A stretch of 34,667 bases of DNA. It comes from an uncultured Lachnospiraceae bacterium. Lineage in GTDB: Bacteria > Bacillota > Clostridia > Lachnospirales > Lachnospiraceae. Where the stretch lies: positions 1 through 34,667 of the forward strand of contig CASCWU010000033.1 in the NCBI GenBank assembly GCA_949155905.1. Direction: 5' to 3'. Shown here piece after piece: positions 25,928 through 34,652 of the stretch (the first letter of the stretch is position 1; each line of letters begins with the position of its first letter). Made by a program: the position numbers and the translations under genes. The notes beneath the pieces were generated by a model, which saw nothing but the letters and a program-made list of their open reading frames with translations, was not told the origin of the DNA and ran no database searches.

Positions 25928-27820
25928 ATGCCATATAAATATGAAGCATATGATGTGGTGGTGATAGGGGCAGGACATGCCGGCTGTGAAGCGGCTCTGG
26001 CTGCAGCAAGACTGGGAAAGGAGACGTTGCTGTTTACCGTCAGTATGGACAGTGTCGCTCTGATGCCCTGTAATCCGAATATTGGAGGAAGCTCCAAGGG
26101 GCATCTGGTGCGGGAAGTGGATGCCCTGGGCGGAGAGATGGGAAAGATTATCGATCAGACGTATCTGCAGTCAAAAATGTTAAATCGTTCCAAGGGGCCT
26201 GCCGTTCATTCCCTACGGGCGCAGGCAGATAAGCAAGCCTATGGGAATGCGATGCGCCGGGTGCTTGAGACTACGGATCATTTGACACTGAAACAGGGAG
26301 AGGTAGCAGAGATTTTGACAGAAGAGGGACATATTACTGGTGTAAAAACCTGTTCGGAAGCGATTTATCCCTGTAAGGCTGTGATTCTTTGTACCGGGAC
26401 GTATTTACGTGCCAGATGTATTTATGGAGAAGTCAGCAATGCAACAGGACCGAACGGGCTTTCTGCCGCCAATCATCTGACGGATTCTCTGAAGCGTCTT
26501 GGCATTGTTTTATATCGTTTTAAGACAGGAACTCCTGCCCGGATAGATGGAAGAAGTATTGATTATACAAAAATGGAAGAACAAAAGGGGGACGAGAGGA
26601 TTGTTCCGTTTTCCTTTACAAATAAAAGAGAGGACATTAAAAAGGATCAAGTCTCGTGTTGGCTGACCTATACCAATGAAATGACACATACGATTATCCG
26701 GGAAAACATTGACCGTTCGCCGCTTTTTTCCGGTACGATAGAAGGAACCGGGCCGCGCTATTGTCCCTCGATAGAGGATAAGGTAGTACGCTTTGCCGAT
26801 AAGGAACGGCATCAGGTTTTTATCGAGCCAGAAGGAATGTATACCAATGAAATGTATATCGGCGGGATGTCCAGCTCTTTGCCAGAGGATGTGCAGGTGG
26901 CCATGTATCGTTCTGTACCAGGATTGGAACAGGCAAAAATTGTAAGGAATGCTTATGCGATTGAATATGACTGTATCAATGCAACACAGCTAAAGCCATC
27001 CTTGGAATTTAAAAAAATAGAGGGATTATTTAGCGCCGGACAGTTTAACGGGAGCAGCGGCTATGAGGAGGCTGCCGCCCAGGGGATCATTGCCGGAATC
27101 AATGCGGCGAGGAAGCTAGAGGGCAAAGAAGCATTGGTGCTGAAACGTTCCGACGGTTATATTGGTGTTTTGATTGACGATTTGGTGACAAAGGAAACAA
27201 CGGAGCCTTACCGGATGATGACCTCTAGGGCAGAGTATCGTTTGCTGCTTCGTCAGGATAATGCTGATTTGCGCCTGACGCCGATTGGTTATGAGGTCGG
27301 ATTGATTTCAGAGGAACGTTATCAGGCTTTGTTAAAAAAGGCAGCTCAGATCGAAAAAGAGAAAAAACGGCTTCAGGAGACAGCATTGGGCGCCAATCAA
27401 AAAGTACAGCGATTTTTGGAAAAATATCAGAGTACACCATTAAAAACAGCAACTACTTTAGCAGAGCTATTAAAGCGTCCAGAGTTAAATTATGAATTGC
27501 TGGCAGAATTGGATGGGGAGCGTCCGGAATTGCCAGAGGATGTGACCGAGCAGGTAGAAATCAATTTGAAATACGAAGGCTATATTGTACGTCAGCTTAG
27601 ACAGGTAGAGCAGTTTAAAAGGATGGAAAACAAGAAAATACCAGCAGAATTGGACTATGAGGATATCGAGAGCTTACGGATGGAAGCCAGGCAAAAGCTG
27701 ATAGCCATTCGGCCCGCATCGGTTGGCCAGGCTTCTCGGATATCAGGTGTGTCTCCGGCAGATATTTCAGTATTGCTCGTATATTTGGAGCAATATCATA
27801 GAAGGGAAAAGGAAAGATAG
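25928..27820 (+). CDS. mnmG: tRNA uridine-5-carboxymethylaminomethyl modification enzyme MnmG
   Basis: 630 residues. The FAD-dependent partner of MnmE in U34 modification. The dinucleotide-binding motif GAGHAG is at 14-19, and the conserved family segments [24 protein letters not shown] (quoted in part) and [14 protein letters not shown] are present. The ATG at 25928 gives the normal N-terminus; an in-frame start 14 codons upstream lies inside mnmE and is unlikely. The gap to mnmE is 19 bases and to rsmG one base, so the three form one transcript. Confidence 0.97.
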   Translation: MPYKYEAYDVVVIGAGHAGCEAALAAARLGKETLLFTVSMDSVALMPCNPNIGGSSKGHLVREVDALGGEMGKIIDQTYLQSKMLNRSKGPAVHSLRAQADKQAYGNAMRRVLETTDHLTLKQGEVAEILTEEGHITGVKTCSEAIYPCKAVILCTGTYLRARCIYGEVSNATGPNGLSAANHLTDSLKRLGIVLYRFKTGTPARIDGRSIDYTKMEEQKGDERIVPFSFTNKREDIKKDQVSCWLTYTNEMTHTIIRENIDRSPLFSGTIEGTGPRYCPSIEDKVVRFADKERHQVFIEPEGMYTNEMYIGGMSSSLPEDVQVAMYRSVPGLEQAKIVRNAYAIEYDCINATQLKPSLEFKKIEGLFSAGQFNGSSGYEEAAAQGIIAGINAARKLEGKEALVLKRSDGYIGVLIDDLVTKETTEPYRMMTSRAEYRLLLRQDNADLRLTPIGYEVGLISEERYQALLKKAAQIEKEKKRLQETALGANQKVQRFLEKYQSTPLKTATTLAELLKRPELNYELLAELDGERPELPEDVTEQVEINLKYEGYIVRQLRQVEQFKRMENKKIPAELDYEDIESLRMEARQKLIAIRPASVGQASRISGVSPADISVLLVYLEQYHRREKER

Positions 27821-27821
27821 G

Positions 27822-28568
27822 ATGGAAGATAAAATACAAGAAATACGTTATTTAGAACAGGAACTTCAGAAAATCGGCCTACAGCCAAAGGAGCAGCAGC
27901 TATTACAGCTTTATCAGTATTATGAATGGGTAATAGAAAGAAACAAGGTAATGAATCTGACTGCGATTACAGAATACGAGGAATTTGTAAAAAAACATTT
28001 TGTAGACAGTTTGATGATTGCCAAGAAAACGAAATTTTCAAGGGAAAGTCGCTTGATTGACATTGGTACGGGAGCAGGCTTTCCGGGGATTCCAATTAAA
28101 ATTATATATCCAGAGGTAGAGGTAGTACTTTTGGATTCCTTAAAGAAAAGAATTGGATTTTTACAGGAGGTGATACGGGCGTTAGAACTGACACAGATAA
28201 CTGCTATTCATGGAAGGGCGGAGGAACCTGCCAGACAAAAGGAGTATCGGGAGCAGTTTGATTTCTGCGTTTCCAGAGCAGTGGCTCAGTTATCGGTTTT
28301 GGCAGAGTATTGTCTGCCTTATGTAAAGATTGGCGGCAGCTTTATTGCATATAAATCAGGTCAAATGGAAGAGGAGCTGACAGAAGCAGAGTATGCGATT
28401 GGAGTATTGGGCGGGAAGCTGACAGAACTAGAAAGATTTTCTTTGCCTGGAAGTGATATAGAACGGACATTAGTTCGGATTCTAAAAGAAAAGCAAACCC
28501 CATTAAAGTATCCCAGATCTGCTGGAAAGCCTGCAAAGGAGCCATTAACAAAAAGAAAAAAATCGTAG
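27822..28568 (+). CDS. rsmG: 16S rRNA (guanine-527-N7)-methyltransferase RsmG
   Basis: 248 residues. Uses S-adenosylmethionine to methylate G527 (E. coli numbering) of 16S rRNA; loss gives low-level streptomycin resistance in several bacteria. The SAM-binding motif LIDIGTGAGFPGIPIK starts near residue 78, and the N-terminal segment ERNKVMNLTAIT is typical. The ATG comes one base after the mnmG stop, with its ribosome site inside mnmG. Confidence 0.96.
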   Translation: MEDKIQEIRYLEQELQKIGLQPKEQQLLQLYQYYEWVIERNKVMNLTAITEYEEFVKKHFVDSLMIAKKTKFSRESRLIDIGTGAGFPGIPIKIIYPEVEVVLLDSLKKRIGFLQEVIRALELTQITAIHGRAEEPARQKEYREQFDFCVSRAVAQLSVLAEYCLPYVKIGGSFIAYKSGQMEEELTEAEYAIGVLGGKLTELERFSLPGSDIERTLVRILKEKQTPLKYPRSAGKPAKEPLTKRKKS

Positions 28569-28597
28569 CTTTGATACTAAATTCGGGAGGAAGAAAC

Positions 28598-29050
28598 ATG
28601 TATATTGAAGGAAAATATATCAATGGAACAGACGATTTATCAGAAGTAAAAAAAGTACGGCAAATGGTATTTCAGAAAACGGATTATGAGACAAGCCATT
28701 TGTATGATATGGATATCAGTTTGATTTGTGATGAAATGGCAGTTCATGCTCTTGCCTGGATGGAAGGGAAGATAGTCGGCTGCGGCACGCTTTTCTATGA
28801 TGGAGAAACCTATTTGATTGATAGAATAGCAGTACCGGAGGAAGAACGAAGAAAAAAATATGGTGATTTTATTGTTCGGATGTTATTGGATCGCGCCTTT
28901 CGGAATCATGCCCTTTGTATCGTAGCTTATGTACCAGAGGAAATTCTTCCGTTTTTTCAGACAATTGGCTTTCAGGAAAAGGACAAAAGAGAAGGAATCG
29001 TTCGCTGTGAGGTGAAAAATGGGTTTGTTTGTCGGGAGTGTCAGAAATAA
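28598..29050 (+). CDS. GNAT-family N-acetyltransferase
   Basis: A 150-residue acetyl-CoA-dependent acyltransferase. The central strand and pyrophosphate-loop region read LIDRIAVPEEERRKKYGDFIVRMLL, quoted here only as far as needed (IAVPEEERRKKYG is the key part), followed by the usual FFQTIGFQ. GGAGG lies seven bases before the ATG at 28598. The gene sits between rsmG (29-base gap) and parS; its stop codon touches the parS site. The substrate is unknown. Confidence 0.8.
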   Translation: MYIEGKYINGTDDLSEVKKVRQMVFQKTDYETSHLYDMDISLICDEMAVHALAWMEGKIVGCGTLFYDGETYLIDRIAVPEEERRKKYGDFIVRMLLDRAFRNHALCIVAYVPEEILPFFQTIGFQEKDKREGIVRCEVKNGFVCRECQK

Positions 29051-29066
29051 TGTTTCACGTGAAACA
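29051..29066. promoter_or_regulatory. parS: parS centromere site
   Basis: TGTTTCACGTGAAACA, a perfect 16-bp palindrome that matches the ParB (Spo0J) binding site without mismatch. It starts on the first base after the acetyltransferase stop, about 95 bases before parA. ParB would load here and spread over the origin region. Confidence 0.97.
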
Positions 29067-29159
29067 TTTTAAAAATTTTGATATTCCTATAGCAAAAAAA
29101 GAGGAAGTGTGTTATTCTATAGGGAGAACTGTGGAAATTACAAAGGAGCAGAACATATT

Positions 29160-29936
29160 ATGGGAAGAATCATTGCAGTCGCTAATCAAAAGGGCGGCGT
29201 AGGCAAGACGACAACGGCTATCAATCTTTCTGCTTGTCTGGCGGAAAAGGAACAAAAGGTTCTGGTGATAGATATTGATCCGCAGGGAAATACTTCTAGT
29301 GGGTTGGGAATTGATAAAAATAGTGTAGAAAATACCGTATATGAATTGATGATTGGCGAAGCGGAGCTAAAGGATTGTATTATCAGAAGTGTATATCCAA
29401 ATCTTTCTGTTCTTCCTTCTAACATAAATCTGGCCGGAGCAGAGATTGAGTTAGTTGGATTGGAAAATCAACAATTTATCCTGAAAACGCAAGTTGATAA
29501 AATTCGGTATGAATATGATTTTATTATTATTGATTGCCCACCATCGTTGAATACCTTGACGGTCAATGCTATGACAGCAGCAGATACAGTATTGGTGCCG
29601 ATTCAGTGTGAGTATTATGCTTTGGAGGGTCTGAGCCAGCTCATGCACACGATTGATCTGGTAAAACAACGCCTGAATCCAGCATTGGAGATTGAAGGAG
29701 TTGTATTTACAATGTATGATGCCCGTACCAATCTCTCTTTACAGGTAGTGGAAAATGTAAAGGAAACATTGACGAATACCATTTATAAGACGATTATACC
29801 GAGAAATGTCCGCCTGGCAGAAGCACCGAGTCATGGTATGCCAATCAATATATATGATTCTAAATCTGCCGGAGCAGAGGGATATCGGGATTTGGCGGAT
29901 GAAGTGATAGAGAGAGGAGGACAATATTTATGGTAG
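29160..29936 (+). CDS. parA: Chromosome partitioning ATPase ParA (Soj)
   Basis: 258 residues. The deviant Walker A motif KGGVGKTTT (from Lys11) and the following DIDPQGN and IIDCPPSL segments define the ParA/MinD family. It binds DNA when ATP-loaded, works with ParB-parS in origin segregation and, in B. subtilis, regulates DnaA. The ATG at 29160 has AAAGGAG 11 bases upstream; an earlier in-frame start lacks support. It overlaps parB by seven bases. Confidence 0.97.
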   Translation: MGRIIAVANQKGGVGKTTTAINLSACLAEKEQKVLVIDIDPQGNTSSGLGIDKNSVENTVYELMIGEAELKDCIIRSVYPNLSVLPSNINLAGAEIELVGLENQQFILKTQVDKIRYEYDFIIIDCPPSLNTLTVNAMTAADTVLVPIQCEYYALEGLSQLMHTIDLVKQRLNPALEIEGVVFTMYDARTNLSLQVVENVKETLTNTIYKTIIPRNVRLAEAPSHGMPINIYDSKSAGAEGYRDLADEVIERGGQYLW

Positions 29937-30826
29937 CAAAAAAGGGATTAGGACGTGGACTGGATTCTATGATACCAAAGCCGAATAAACTTCCGGCCGC
30001 CTCTGAAAAGCAGGAAAAAACGAAGGAAGCAGCAGAGATAATGATTGCAACAAATGAAATTGAGCCAAACAGGGATCAGCCTAGAAAAAATTTTGACGAG
30101 GATGCCTTGGCGGAGCTGGCGGAATCTATTAAGCAGTTTGGAATCATTCAGCCACTGTTATTAAAAAAGAGAGAACATTACTATGAAATTGTAGCAGGGG
30201 AACGTAGGTGGCGGGCAGCTATTATGGCTGGTTTAAAAGAGGTTCCAGCGATTATCCGGGAATATTCTGAGCAGGAAGTGATGGAGATTTCCTTGATTGA
30301 AAACTTGCAGCGGGAGGATTTGAATCCTATCGAAGAGGCACAGGCGTTTCAACGATTGATTACAGAATTTCATTTGAAGCAGGATGAGGTAGCAGAACGA
30401 GTATCTAAAAGCAGGACAGCAATAGCGAATTCGATGCGTTTGTTAAAGCTGGATGAACGCGTACAGAAGATGGTGATAGAGGATATGATATCCAGCGGAC
30501 ATGCAAGAACCCTGCTTTCGATAGAGGATAAGGAACTGCAGTACAATACAGCAGTTCGTATTTTTGATGAAAAGCTGAGTGTACGAGAAACCGAACGACT
30601 GGTAAAAAAGCTATTATCAGAAAAAGAGCAGCAGAAGTTTTCTGAGGAAGCAGCAGCAACGGCTCCTGTGATTTACCGCAGCCTAGAGGAACAGATGAAA
30701 ACCATCATTGGCAGCAAGGTTTCGATTCATAATCGTTCCAATGGAAAAGGAAAAATCGAAATTGAATATTATTCAGGAGATGATCTGGAACGGATTATAG
30801 AGCTGTTTCAGCAGATACAGAAATAG
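29930..30826 (+). CDS. parB: Chromosome partitioning protein ParB (Spo0J)
   Basis: 298 residues. The N-terminal CTPase/ParB domain has GERRWRA (90-96), the CTP-binding and spreading motif. The helix-turn-helix that reads parS follows (LKQDEVAERVSKSRTAIANS), and the last 40 residues form the dimerisation domain. The first residues KKGLGRGLDSMI match the ParA-contacting tail of Spo0J. The ATG lies in the last codons of parA (seven-base overlap). Confidence 0.97.
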   Translation: MVAKKGLGRGLDSMIPKPNKLPAASEKQEKTKEAAEIMIATNEIEPNRDQPRKNFDEDALAELAESIKQFGIIQPLLLKKREHYYEIVAGERRWRAAIMAGLKEVPAIIREYSEQEVMEISLIENLQREDLNPIEEAQAFQRLITEFHLKQDEVAERVSKSRTAIANSMRLLKLDERVQKMVIEDMISSGHARTLLSIEDKELQYNTAVRIFDEKLSVRETERLVKKLLSEKEQQKFSEEAAATAPVIYRSLEEQMKTIIGSKVSIHNRSNGKGKIEIEYYSGDDLERIIELFQQIQK

Positions 30827-30842
30827 GGAAGGGGAAAAAAAT

Positions 30843-31361
30843 ATGACAATCGAAGGTATGAATGGATGGGCAGGGCAGTATCTGGCATTTCTTTTGATAG
30901 GAGCGGCTGTTTTGCTGATCATTCTGTTTGTATTAGTATTGGTATTATTTGCAAAGAACAAAAAGATGGTCAGAAAATATCAGGCATTTATGTCCGGAGA
31001 GGATGGAAAAAGTCTGGAAAATGAGATTACACAGCGATTTTTGCAGGTTGATACGCTGCAAAAAGAACATGATGCTATGGAACAGCATATAAAGGAGATC
31101 GATGAGACACTGCTTTCTACCTATCAGAAAATTGGAATTGTAAAATACGATGCGTTTAATGAAATGGGCGGAAAATTGAGTTTTGCTCTGGCGATGCTAA
31201 ACGATAGAAACAATGGTTTTGTGTTAAATTCCATGCACAGCAGGGAAGGCTGCTATACATATATAAAGGAGATTATCAAAGGGGAATCCTTTGTGCAGCT
31301 TTCTGGAGAAGAAAAGGAAGCCTTGCAGAATGCGCTTGACACAAAAAACTATATGGGATAA
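30843..31361 (+). CDS. DUF4446 membrane-anchored protein
   Basis: 172 residues. One membrane segment near 14-40 (FLLIGAAVLLIILFVLVLVL), a heptad-like region near 60-100, then the conserved C-terminal domain (IGIVKYDAFNEMGGKLSFALAMLNDRNNGFVLNSMHSRE, quoted only as a pointer to residues 100-140: key words KYDAFNEMGG and LNDRNNG). This family of unknown function is regularly found after parB in Clostridia, which suggests a role in origin segregation or the envelope; this is inference. GGAAGGGG precedes the ATG. A terminator follows. Confidence 0.85.
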   Translation: MTIEGMNGWAGQYLAFLLIGAAVLLIILFVLVLVLFAKNKKMVRKYQAFMSGEDGKSLENEITQRFLQVDTLQKEHDAMEQHIKEIDETLLSTYQKIGIVKYDAFNEMGGKLSFALAMLNDRNNGFVLNSMHSREGCYTYIKEIIKGESFVQLSGEEKEALQNALDTKNYMG

Positions 31362-31364
31362 AAG

Positions 31365-31397
31365 AAAAAAGAGGTTGGTTGAAGCCAGCCTCTTTTT
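31365..31397. terminator. Bidirectional terminator between DUF4446 and adhE
   Basis: GAGGTTGG (31371-31378) pairs with CCAGCCTC (31385-31392) with a six-base loop. It is flanked by AAAAAA on the left and TTTTT on the right, so it can stop transcription on both strands. It lies between the convergent DUF4446 and adhE genes. Confidence 0.9.
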
Positions 31398-31444
31398 CCT
31401 TGGTATAGGTTAGTATGAAAACAAATAATAGATAGATTACAGGT

Positions 31445-34066
31445 TTATTTTGCCTTCTTCTTAGGCACATTGCCTTTTCCATAGTAGGCAATCATATACA
31501 GCTCCTCTAACTCAGATACGAGAGGAAGTCTTGGGTTAGCAGTAGTACACTGGTCATCGAAGGCCAAATCTGCCAGGAATTCTACTTTGCTGAGGAATTC
31601 CTTTTCGTTGACACCATATTCTTTTAAGGTAGCTGGGATACCCAGGTATTCATTCATTTCCTCTACCTTTGCAGCTAATTGTTCTACGGCCTCATCGTTG
31701 TTTTTAGGATTGAAGCCAAGCTTCTTCATCAGGGCAAAGATCTTATCGCCTACGATGTAGCTCTCGTATTTTGGCCAGGAAGTAAACTTGGTCGGACATG
31801 CAACGCCGTTGTAACGGATAACGTGCGGCAGCAGGATAGCGTTTGCACAACCATGAGGAATGTGGAACTCACCGCCCAGCTTATGAGCCAGAGAGTGATT
31901 GATTCCAAGGAAGGCATTTGTAAATGCCATACCAGCAATGGTAGAGGCGTTGTGCATTTTCTCCCGTGCAATCGGATCGTTTGCACCGTTGGTATAGGAG
32001 CTCTTTAAGTAAGTAAAGACAAGCTCAATCGCTGCAACAGCAAGCGCGTCTGTATAATCCGAAGCCAGAATGGAAATATAGGCTTCAATCGCATGTGTCA
32101 ATACGTCCATACCAGTCCAGGCAGTGGACTTTGGAGGTACTGTCATAACAAAATCCGGGTCGATGATAGCAACATCTGGGGTCAGCTCGTAGTCGGCCAG
32201 AGGGTATTTCTTGTTCTCTTCCTTGTCGGAAATAACGGCAAAGGAAGTTACCTCGGAGCCAGTACCAGAAGTGGTCGGAATAGCTACCATTTTGGACTTT
32301 TTACCCAAGTGAGGGAACTTATAAGTTCTCTTTCGGATATCCATAAATTTTAAGGACATTTTCTTGAAGTCTGCTTCCGGATCTTCATAGAAGAGCCACA
32401 TACCCTTAGCTGCATCAATGGCAGAACCGCCGCCCAGAGCAATGATAACGTCAGGACGGAATACCTTCATAGCTTCTACACCGCGCAAAATAGTCTCTAA
32501 GGATGGATCCGGCTCTACCTGGTCAAAAATCTCACAGTGAACATATTCTTCTCTTTTTCTAAGCTGATGAAGCACCTTGTTGACATAACCAAGCTGTGTC
32601 ATAGATGGGTCTGTGACAATAAAGGCTTTGGAAATATCCGGCATTTTGGACAAATAGGAAACAGAACCGGATTCAAAATAAATCTTGTTTGGAACCTTAA
32701 ACCACTGCATGTTATTTCTCCTCTTTGCCACACGTTTGATGTTTACCATATCGACTGCAGATACATTGTGTGTGGTGGAGTTGCCGCCGTAGGAACCACA
32801 GCCCAATGTCAGAGAAGGCATATTGGTATTATAAATATCGCCGATAGCGCCGTGTGTAGATGGGGAATTGACTAGGATACGGCCTGTTTCCATATGGGCA
32901 GAAAACTCGTTGATAACATTTTGATCCTCAGAATGGATAACAGAGGAGTGACCCATACCGCCATTTCTTAACATTTTAACACTTAGTTCAATTCCATGCT
33001 TTACATCCTTTGCTTTTAAGATAGCAAGAACCGGAGACAGTTTTTCCTTGGAAAGAAGGATGTCAGGAGAAACATCTGGAATCTCTGTACAGAGAACCTT
33101 CGTATCTTCTGGAATAGAAATACCTGCCAGACCTGCAATATAAGCAGGAGATTTTCCAACAACATCTGGATTGACAGAACGCTTTTCCATGTTCATAACA
33201 ACCGGCTCCAGCTTCTTGATTTCCTCTGGAGTAGCAAAATAGCATCCGGCTTTTTTCATCAGTTCTACAACTTCTTTATAAATAGGAGCTTCGATGATAG
33301 CAGCCTGCTCGGAGGCACAAATCATACCGTTGTCAAAGGACTTGGATAATACAAGGTCATTGACGGCTCTCTTTAAATTAGCAGTTTTTTCAATAAAGCA
33401 AGGTACGTTACCAGCACCTACGCCCAGGGCAGGCTTGCCGGAAGAATAAGCAGCACGTACCATGCCAGAACCACCGGTAGCCAGAATCAGGGAAACTCCC
33501 GGATGATTCATCAGGACTGTAGTAGCTTCAATGGAAGGATATTCAATCCACTGAATACAGTTTTTCGGAGCGCCGGCTTTTACAGCAGCATCCAAAAGCA
33601 CCTTGGCAGCGAAGGAAGAACACTTCTGTGCGCCAGGATGGAAGCCAAAAATAATCGGGTTCCGGGTTTTGATAGCGGAAATACTCTTGAACATCGTAGT
33701 AGAAGTTGGGTTTGTTACAGGTGTGACACCTGCAATGATACCGATTGGTTCAGCAATCATCATATAATCCTCGTCATCGTTGTCCTCGATGATGCCGACT
33801 GTTTTATCGTACTTAATAGAATGCCAGATGTATTCGGTAGCAAAGATATTTTTTGTAATCTTATCCTCGTAAATACCGCGGCCTGTTTCCTCTACAGCCA
33901 TTTTTGCCAACTCACGCTGCTTTGCCAGACCAGCGAGCGCCATTTCGTGTACGATGTTGTCAATGGTCTCCTGGTCGAAATTCATGAACTCCTCTAATGC
34001 CTTCTGCGCATTTTTTACCAGGACATCTACATGCTCCTGTGGAGTTGGGATTTTTTTGTCTGCCAT
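31445..34066 (-). CDS. adhE: Bifunctional aldehyde-alcohol dehydrogenase AdhE
   Basis: 873 residues. It reduces acetyl-CoA to acetaldehyde (N-terminal domain, catalytic Cys250 in DNGMICASEQ) and acetaldehyde to ethanol (C-terminal iron-dependent domain). The second domain shows GGGSAIDAAKGMW for NAD binding, and DVLTHAIEAY and HSLAHKLGGEFHIPHG for iron ligands. Such proteins form long filaments (spirosomes). AAGGAGG lies five bases before the ATG. It is read against the direction of the rightward fork. A consensus promoter and Rex-like operators lie upstream, so NADH control is likely. Confidence 0.98.
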   Translation of the reverse strand: MADKKIPTPQEHVDVLVKNAQKALEEFMNFDQETIDNIVHEMALAGLAKQRELAKMAVEETGRGIYEDKITKNIFATEYIWHSIKYDKTVGIIEDNDDEDYMMIAEPIGIIAGVTPVTNPTSTTMFKSISAIKTRNPIIFGFHPGAQKCSSFAAKVLLDAAVKAGAPKNCIQWIEYPSIEATTVLMNHPGVSLILATGGSGMVRAAYSSGKPALGVGAGNVPCFIEKTANLKRAVNDLVLSKSFDNGMICASEQAAIIEAPIYKEVVELMKKAGCYFATPEEIKKLEPVVMNMEKRSVNPDVVGKSPAYIAGLAGISIPEDTKVLCTEIPDVSPDILLSKEKLSPVLAILKAKDVKHGIELSVKMLRNGGMGHSSVIHSEDQNVINEFSAHMETGRILVNSPSTHGAIGDIYNTNMPSLTLGCGSYGGNSTTHNVSAVDMVNIKRVAKRRNNMQWFKVPNKIYFESGSVSYLSKMPDISKAFIVTDPSMTQLGYVNKVLHQLRKREEYVHCEIFDQVEPDPSLETILRGVEAMKVFRPDVIIALGGGSAIDAAKGMWLFYEDPEADFKKMSLKFMDIRKRTYKFPHLGKKSKMVAIPTTSGTGSEVTSFAVISDKEENKKYPLADYELTPDVAIIDPDFVMTVPPKSTAWTGMDVLTHAIEAYISILASDYTDALAVAAIELVFTYLKSSYTNGANDPIAREKMHNASTIAGMAFTNAFLGINHSLAHKLGGEFHIPHGCANAILLPHVIRYNGVACPTKFTSWPKYESYIVGDKIFALMKKLGFNPKNNDEAVEQLAAKVEEMNEYLGIPATLKEYGVNEKEFLSKVEFLADLAFDDQCTTANPRLPLVSELEELYMIAYYGKGNVPKKKAK

Positions 34067-34082
34067 AATATCCTCCTTGATG

Positions 34083-34098
34083 TGTTAAAGTATTAACA
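34083..34098. promoter_or_regulatory. Rex operator candidate in the adhE leader
   Basis: TGTTAA-AGTA-TTAACA, a palindrome matching the Gram-positive Rex consensus TTGTTAA-N4-TTAACAA except at one outermost base. It lies about 20 to 35 bases past the predicted start of adhE transcription, where a bound repressor would block elongation. Confidence 0.78.
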
Positions 34099-34125
34099 AT
34101 TAACTCAATACCAACCTACGAATAG

Positions 34126-34154
34126 AATATAGCACATTGAATCCAAATTGTCAA
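34126..34154 (-). promoter_or_regulatory. Promoter of adhE
   Basis: Minus strand: perfect TTGACA (34149-34154), 17-base spacer, TATATT (34126-34131). The predicted leader is about 50 bases. Confidence 0.87.
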
Positions 34155-34296
34155 AGAAAAAATAGGAAAAAAAGCGTAAAAATTATAAGAAAATTAAGAA
34201 GATAATCTATACAGAATATACAATAATAAGAAAGGTAAAAGGGATTTTGAACAAAAGAGCGAGGAAGAGGGAAGGAAAAAAGATTTTGTTGTGAAA

Positions 34297-34314
34297 TTGT
34301 TAAAATAATAACAA
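34297..34314. promoter_or_regulatory. Second Rex-like operator
   Basis: TTGTTAAAATAATAACAA fits TTGTTAA-N4-TTAACAA with one mismatch and is itself a perfect palindrome in its outer six bases. It lies about 140 bases upstream of the adhE -35 and 20 bases before the tRNA promoter. The 311 bases from 34067 to 34377 hold only these sites and the two promoters. Confidence 0.55.
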
Positions 34315-34333
34315 AGCTGAAGGGATTTTTTGC

Positions 34334-34362
34334 TTGACTTTCCAGGGATTCGTGCATATAAT
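34334..34362 (+). promoter_or_regulatory. Promoter of the tRNA-Arg region
   Basis: TTGACT (34334-34339), 17-base spacer, perfect TATAAT (34357-34362). It sits 15 bases before the broken tRNA-like element and should transcribe through it to the intact tRNA-Arg. Confidence 0.87.
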
Positions 34363-34377
34363 AAGAGAGAGTTTGAT

Positions 34378-34416
34378 GTCGCTATAGCTCAGCTGGATAG
34401 AGCGACCACCTCCTAA
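34378..34416 (+). pseudogene. 5' half of a tRNA-Arg-like gene, broken after the anticodon loop
   Basis: The acceptor 5' strand GTCGCTA, a full D arm (GCTCAGCTGGATAGAGC), anticodon stem ACCAC and loop CTCCTAA (anticodon CCT) are all present. The 3' anticodon strand should follow but TATCC does instead, and no strand matching the acceptor (TAGCGAC) occurs before the next tRNA. A GTGG that could close the stem appears 20 bases later. No T arm can be placed with confidence. Confidence 0.65.
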
Positions 34417-34479
34417 TATCCCGGTCATCAAAGTCCGTGGAGGGTAAAAAGCTCTTTTCATAAACTTCATATCGTTCGA

Positions 34480-34553
34480 GTCCTCGTAGCTCAGCTGGAT
34501 AGAGCACACGCCTCCTAAGCGTGGGGTCGGAAGTTCAAATCTTCTCGGGGACG
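34480..34553 (+). tRNA. tRNA-Arg, anticodon CCT
   Basis: A complete cloverleaf. The acceptor GTCCTCG/CGGGGAC has one G-U pair and discriminator G. The D arm is GCTCAGCTGGATAGAGC. The anticodon stem CACGC/GCGTG encloses CTCCTAA. The T arm is GGAAG-TTCAAAT-CTTCT with one G-U pair. The 3' CCA is not encoded. It shares 19 identical bases of the D-arm region with the broken copy 102 bases upstream. A terminator follows directly. Confidence 0.95.
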
Positions 34554-34557
34554 CTGG

Positions 34558-34590
34558 AATGCCGTAACTTCAAGGGTTGCGGCATTTTTG
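34558..34590 (+). terminator. Terminator of the tRNA-Arg transcript
   Basis: AATGCCGTAAC (34558-34568) pairs with GTTGCGGCATT (34576-34586), 11 pairs with one G-U, a seven-base loop, then TTT G TTT. A standard intrinsic terminator. Confidence 0.9.
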
Positions 34591-34621
34591 TTTATGACGG
34601 TTATGCCATCATAAACAAAAA
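34585..34621. repeat. Perfect 13-bp inverted repeat
   Basis: TTTTTGTTTATGA (34585-34597) and TCATAAACAAAAA (34609-34621) with an 11-base centre that itself has partial symmetry. It overlaps the T-run of the tRNA terminator. It may act as a second terminator for leftward transcription or as a protein-binding site. Confidence 0.75.
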
Positions 34622-34623
34622 TC

Positions 34624-34652
34624 GACAAACCCTTGATTTACAAGGGTTTGTC
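34624..34652. repeat. Perfect 12-bp inverted repeat
   Basis: GACAAACCCTTG (34624-34635) and CAAGGGTTTGTC (34641-34652) with centre ATTTA. It has no T-run, so it is not a simple terminator. It lies beside a tRNA gene, where integrases often act; an attachment-site or recombinase-binding role is inference only. Confidence 0.75.

Noticed and set aside
27723-27821. Upstream extension of rsmG by 33 codons
   Set aside because: It lies inside the end of mnmG; the ATG at 27822 gives the standard length.
34437-34479. Possible T arm (GTTCGAGTCC) completing the first tRNA-Arg
   Set aside because: The flanking bases do not form a T stem, and the stretch overlaps the acceptor of the intact tRNA.
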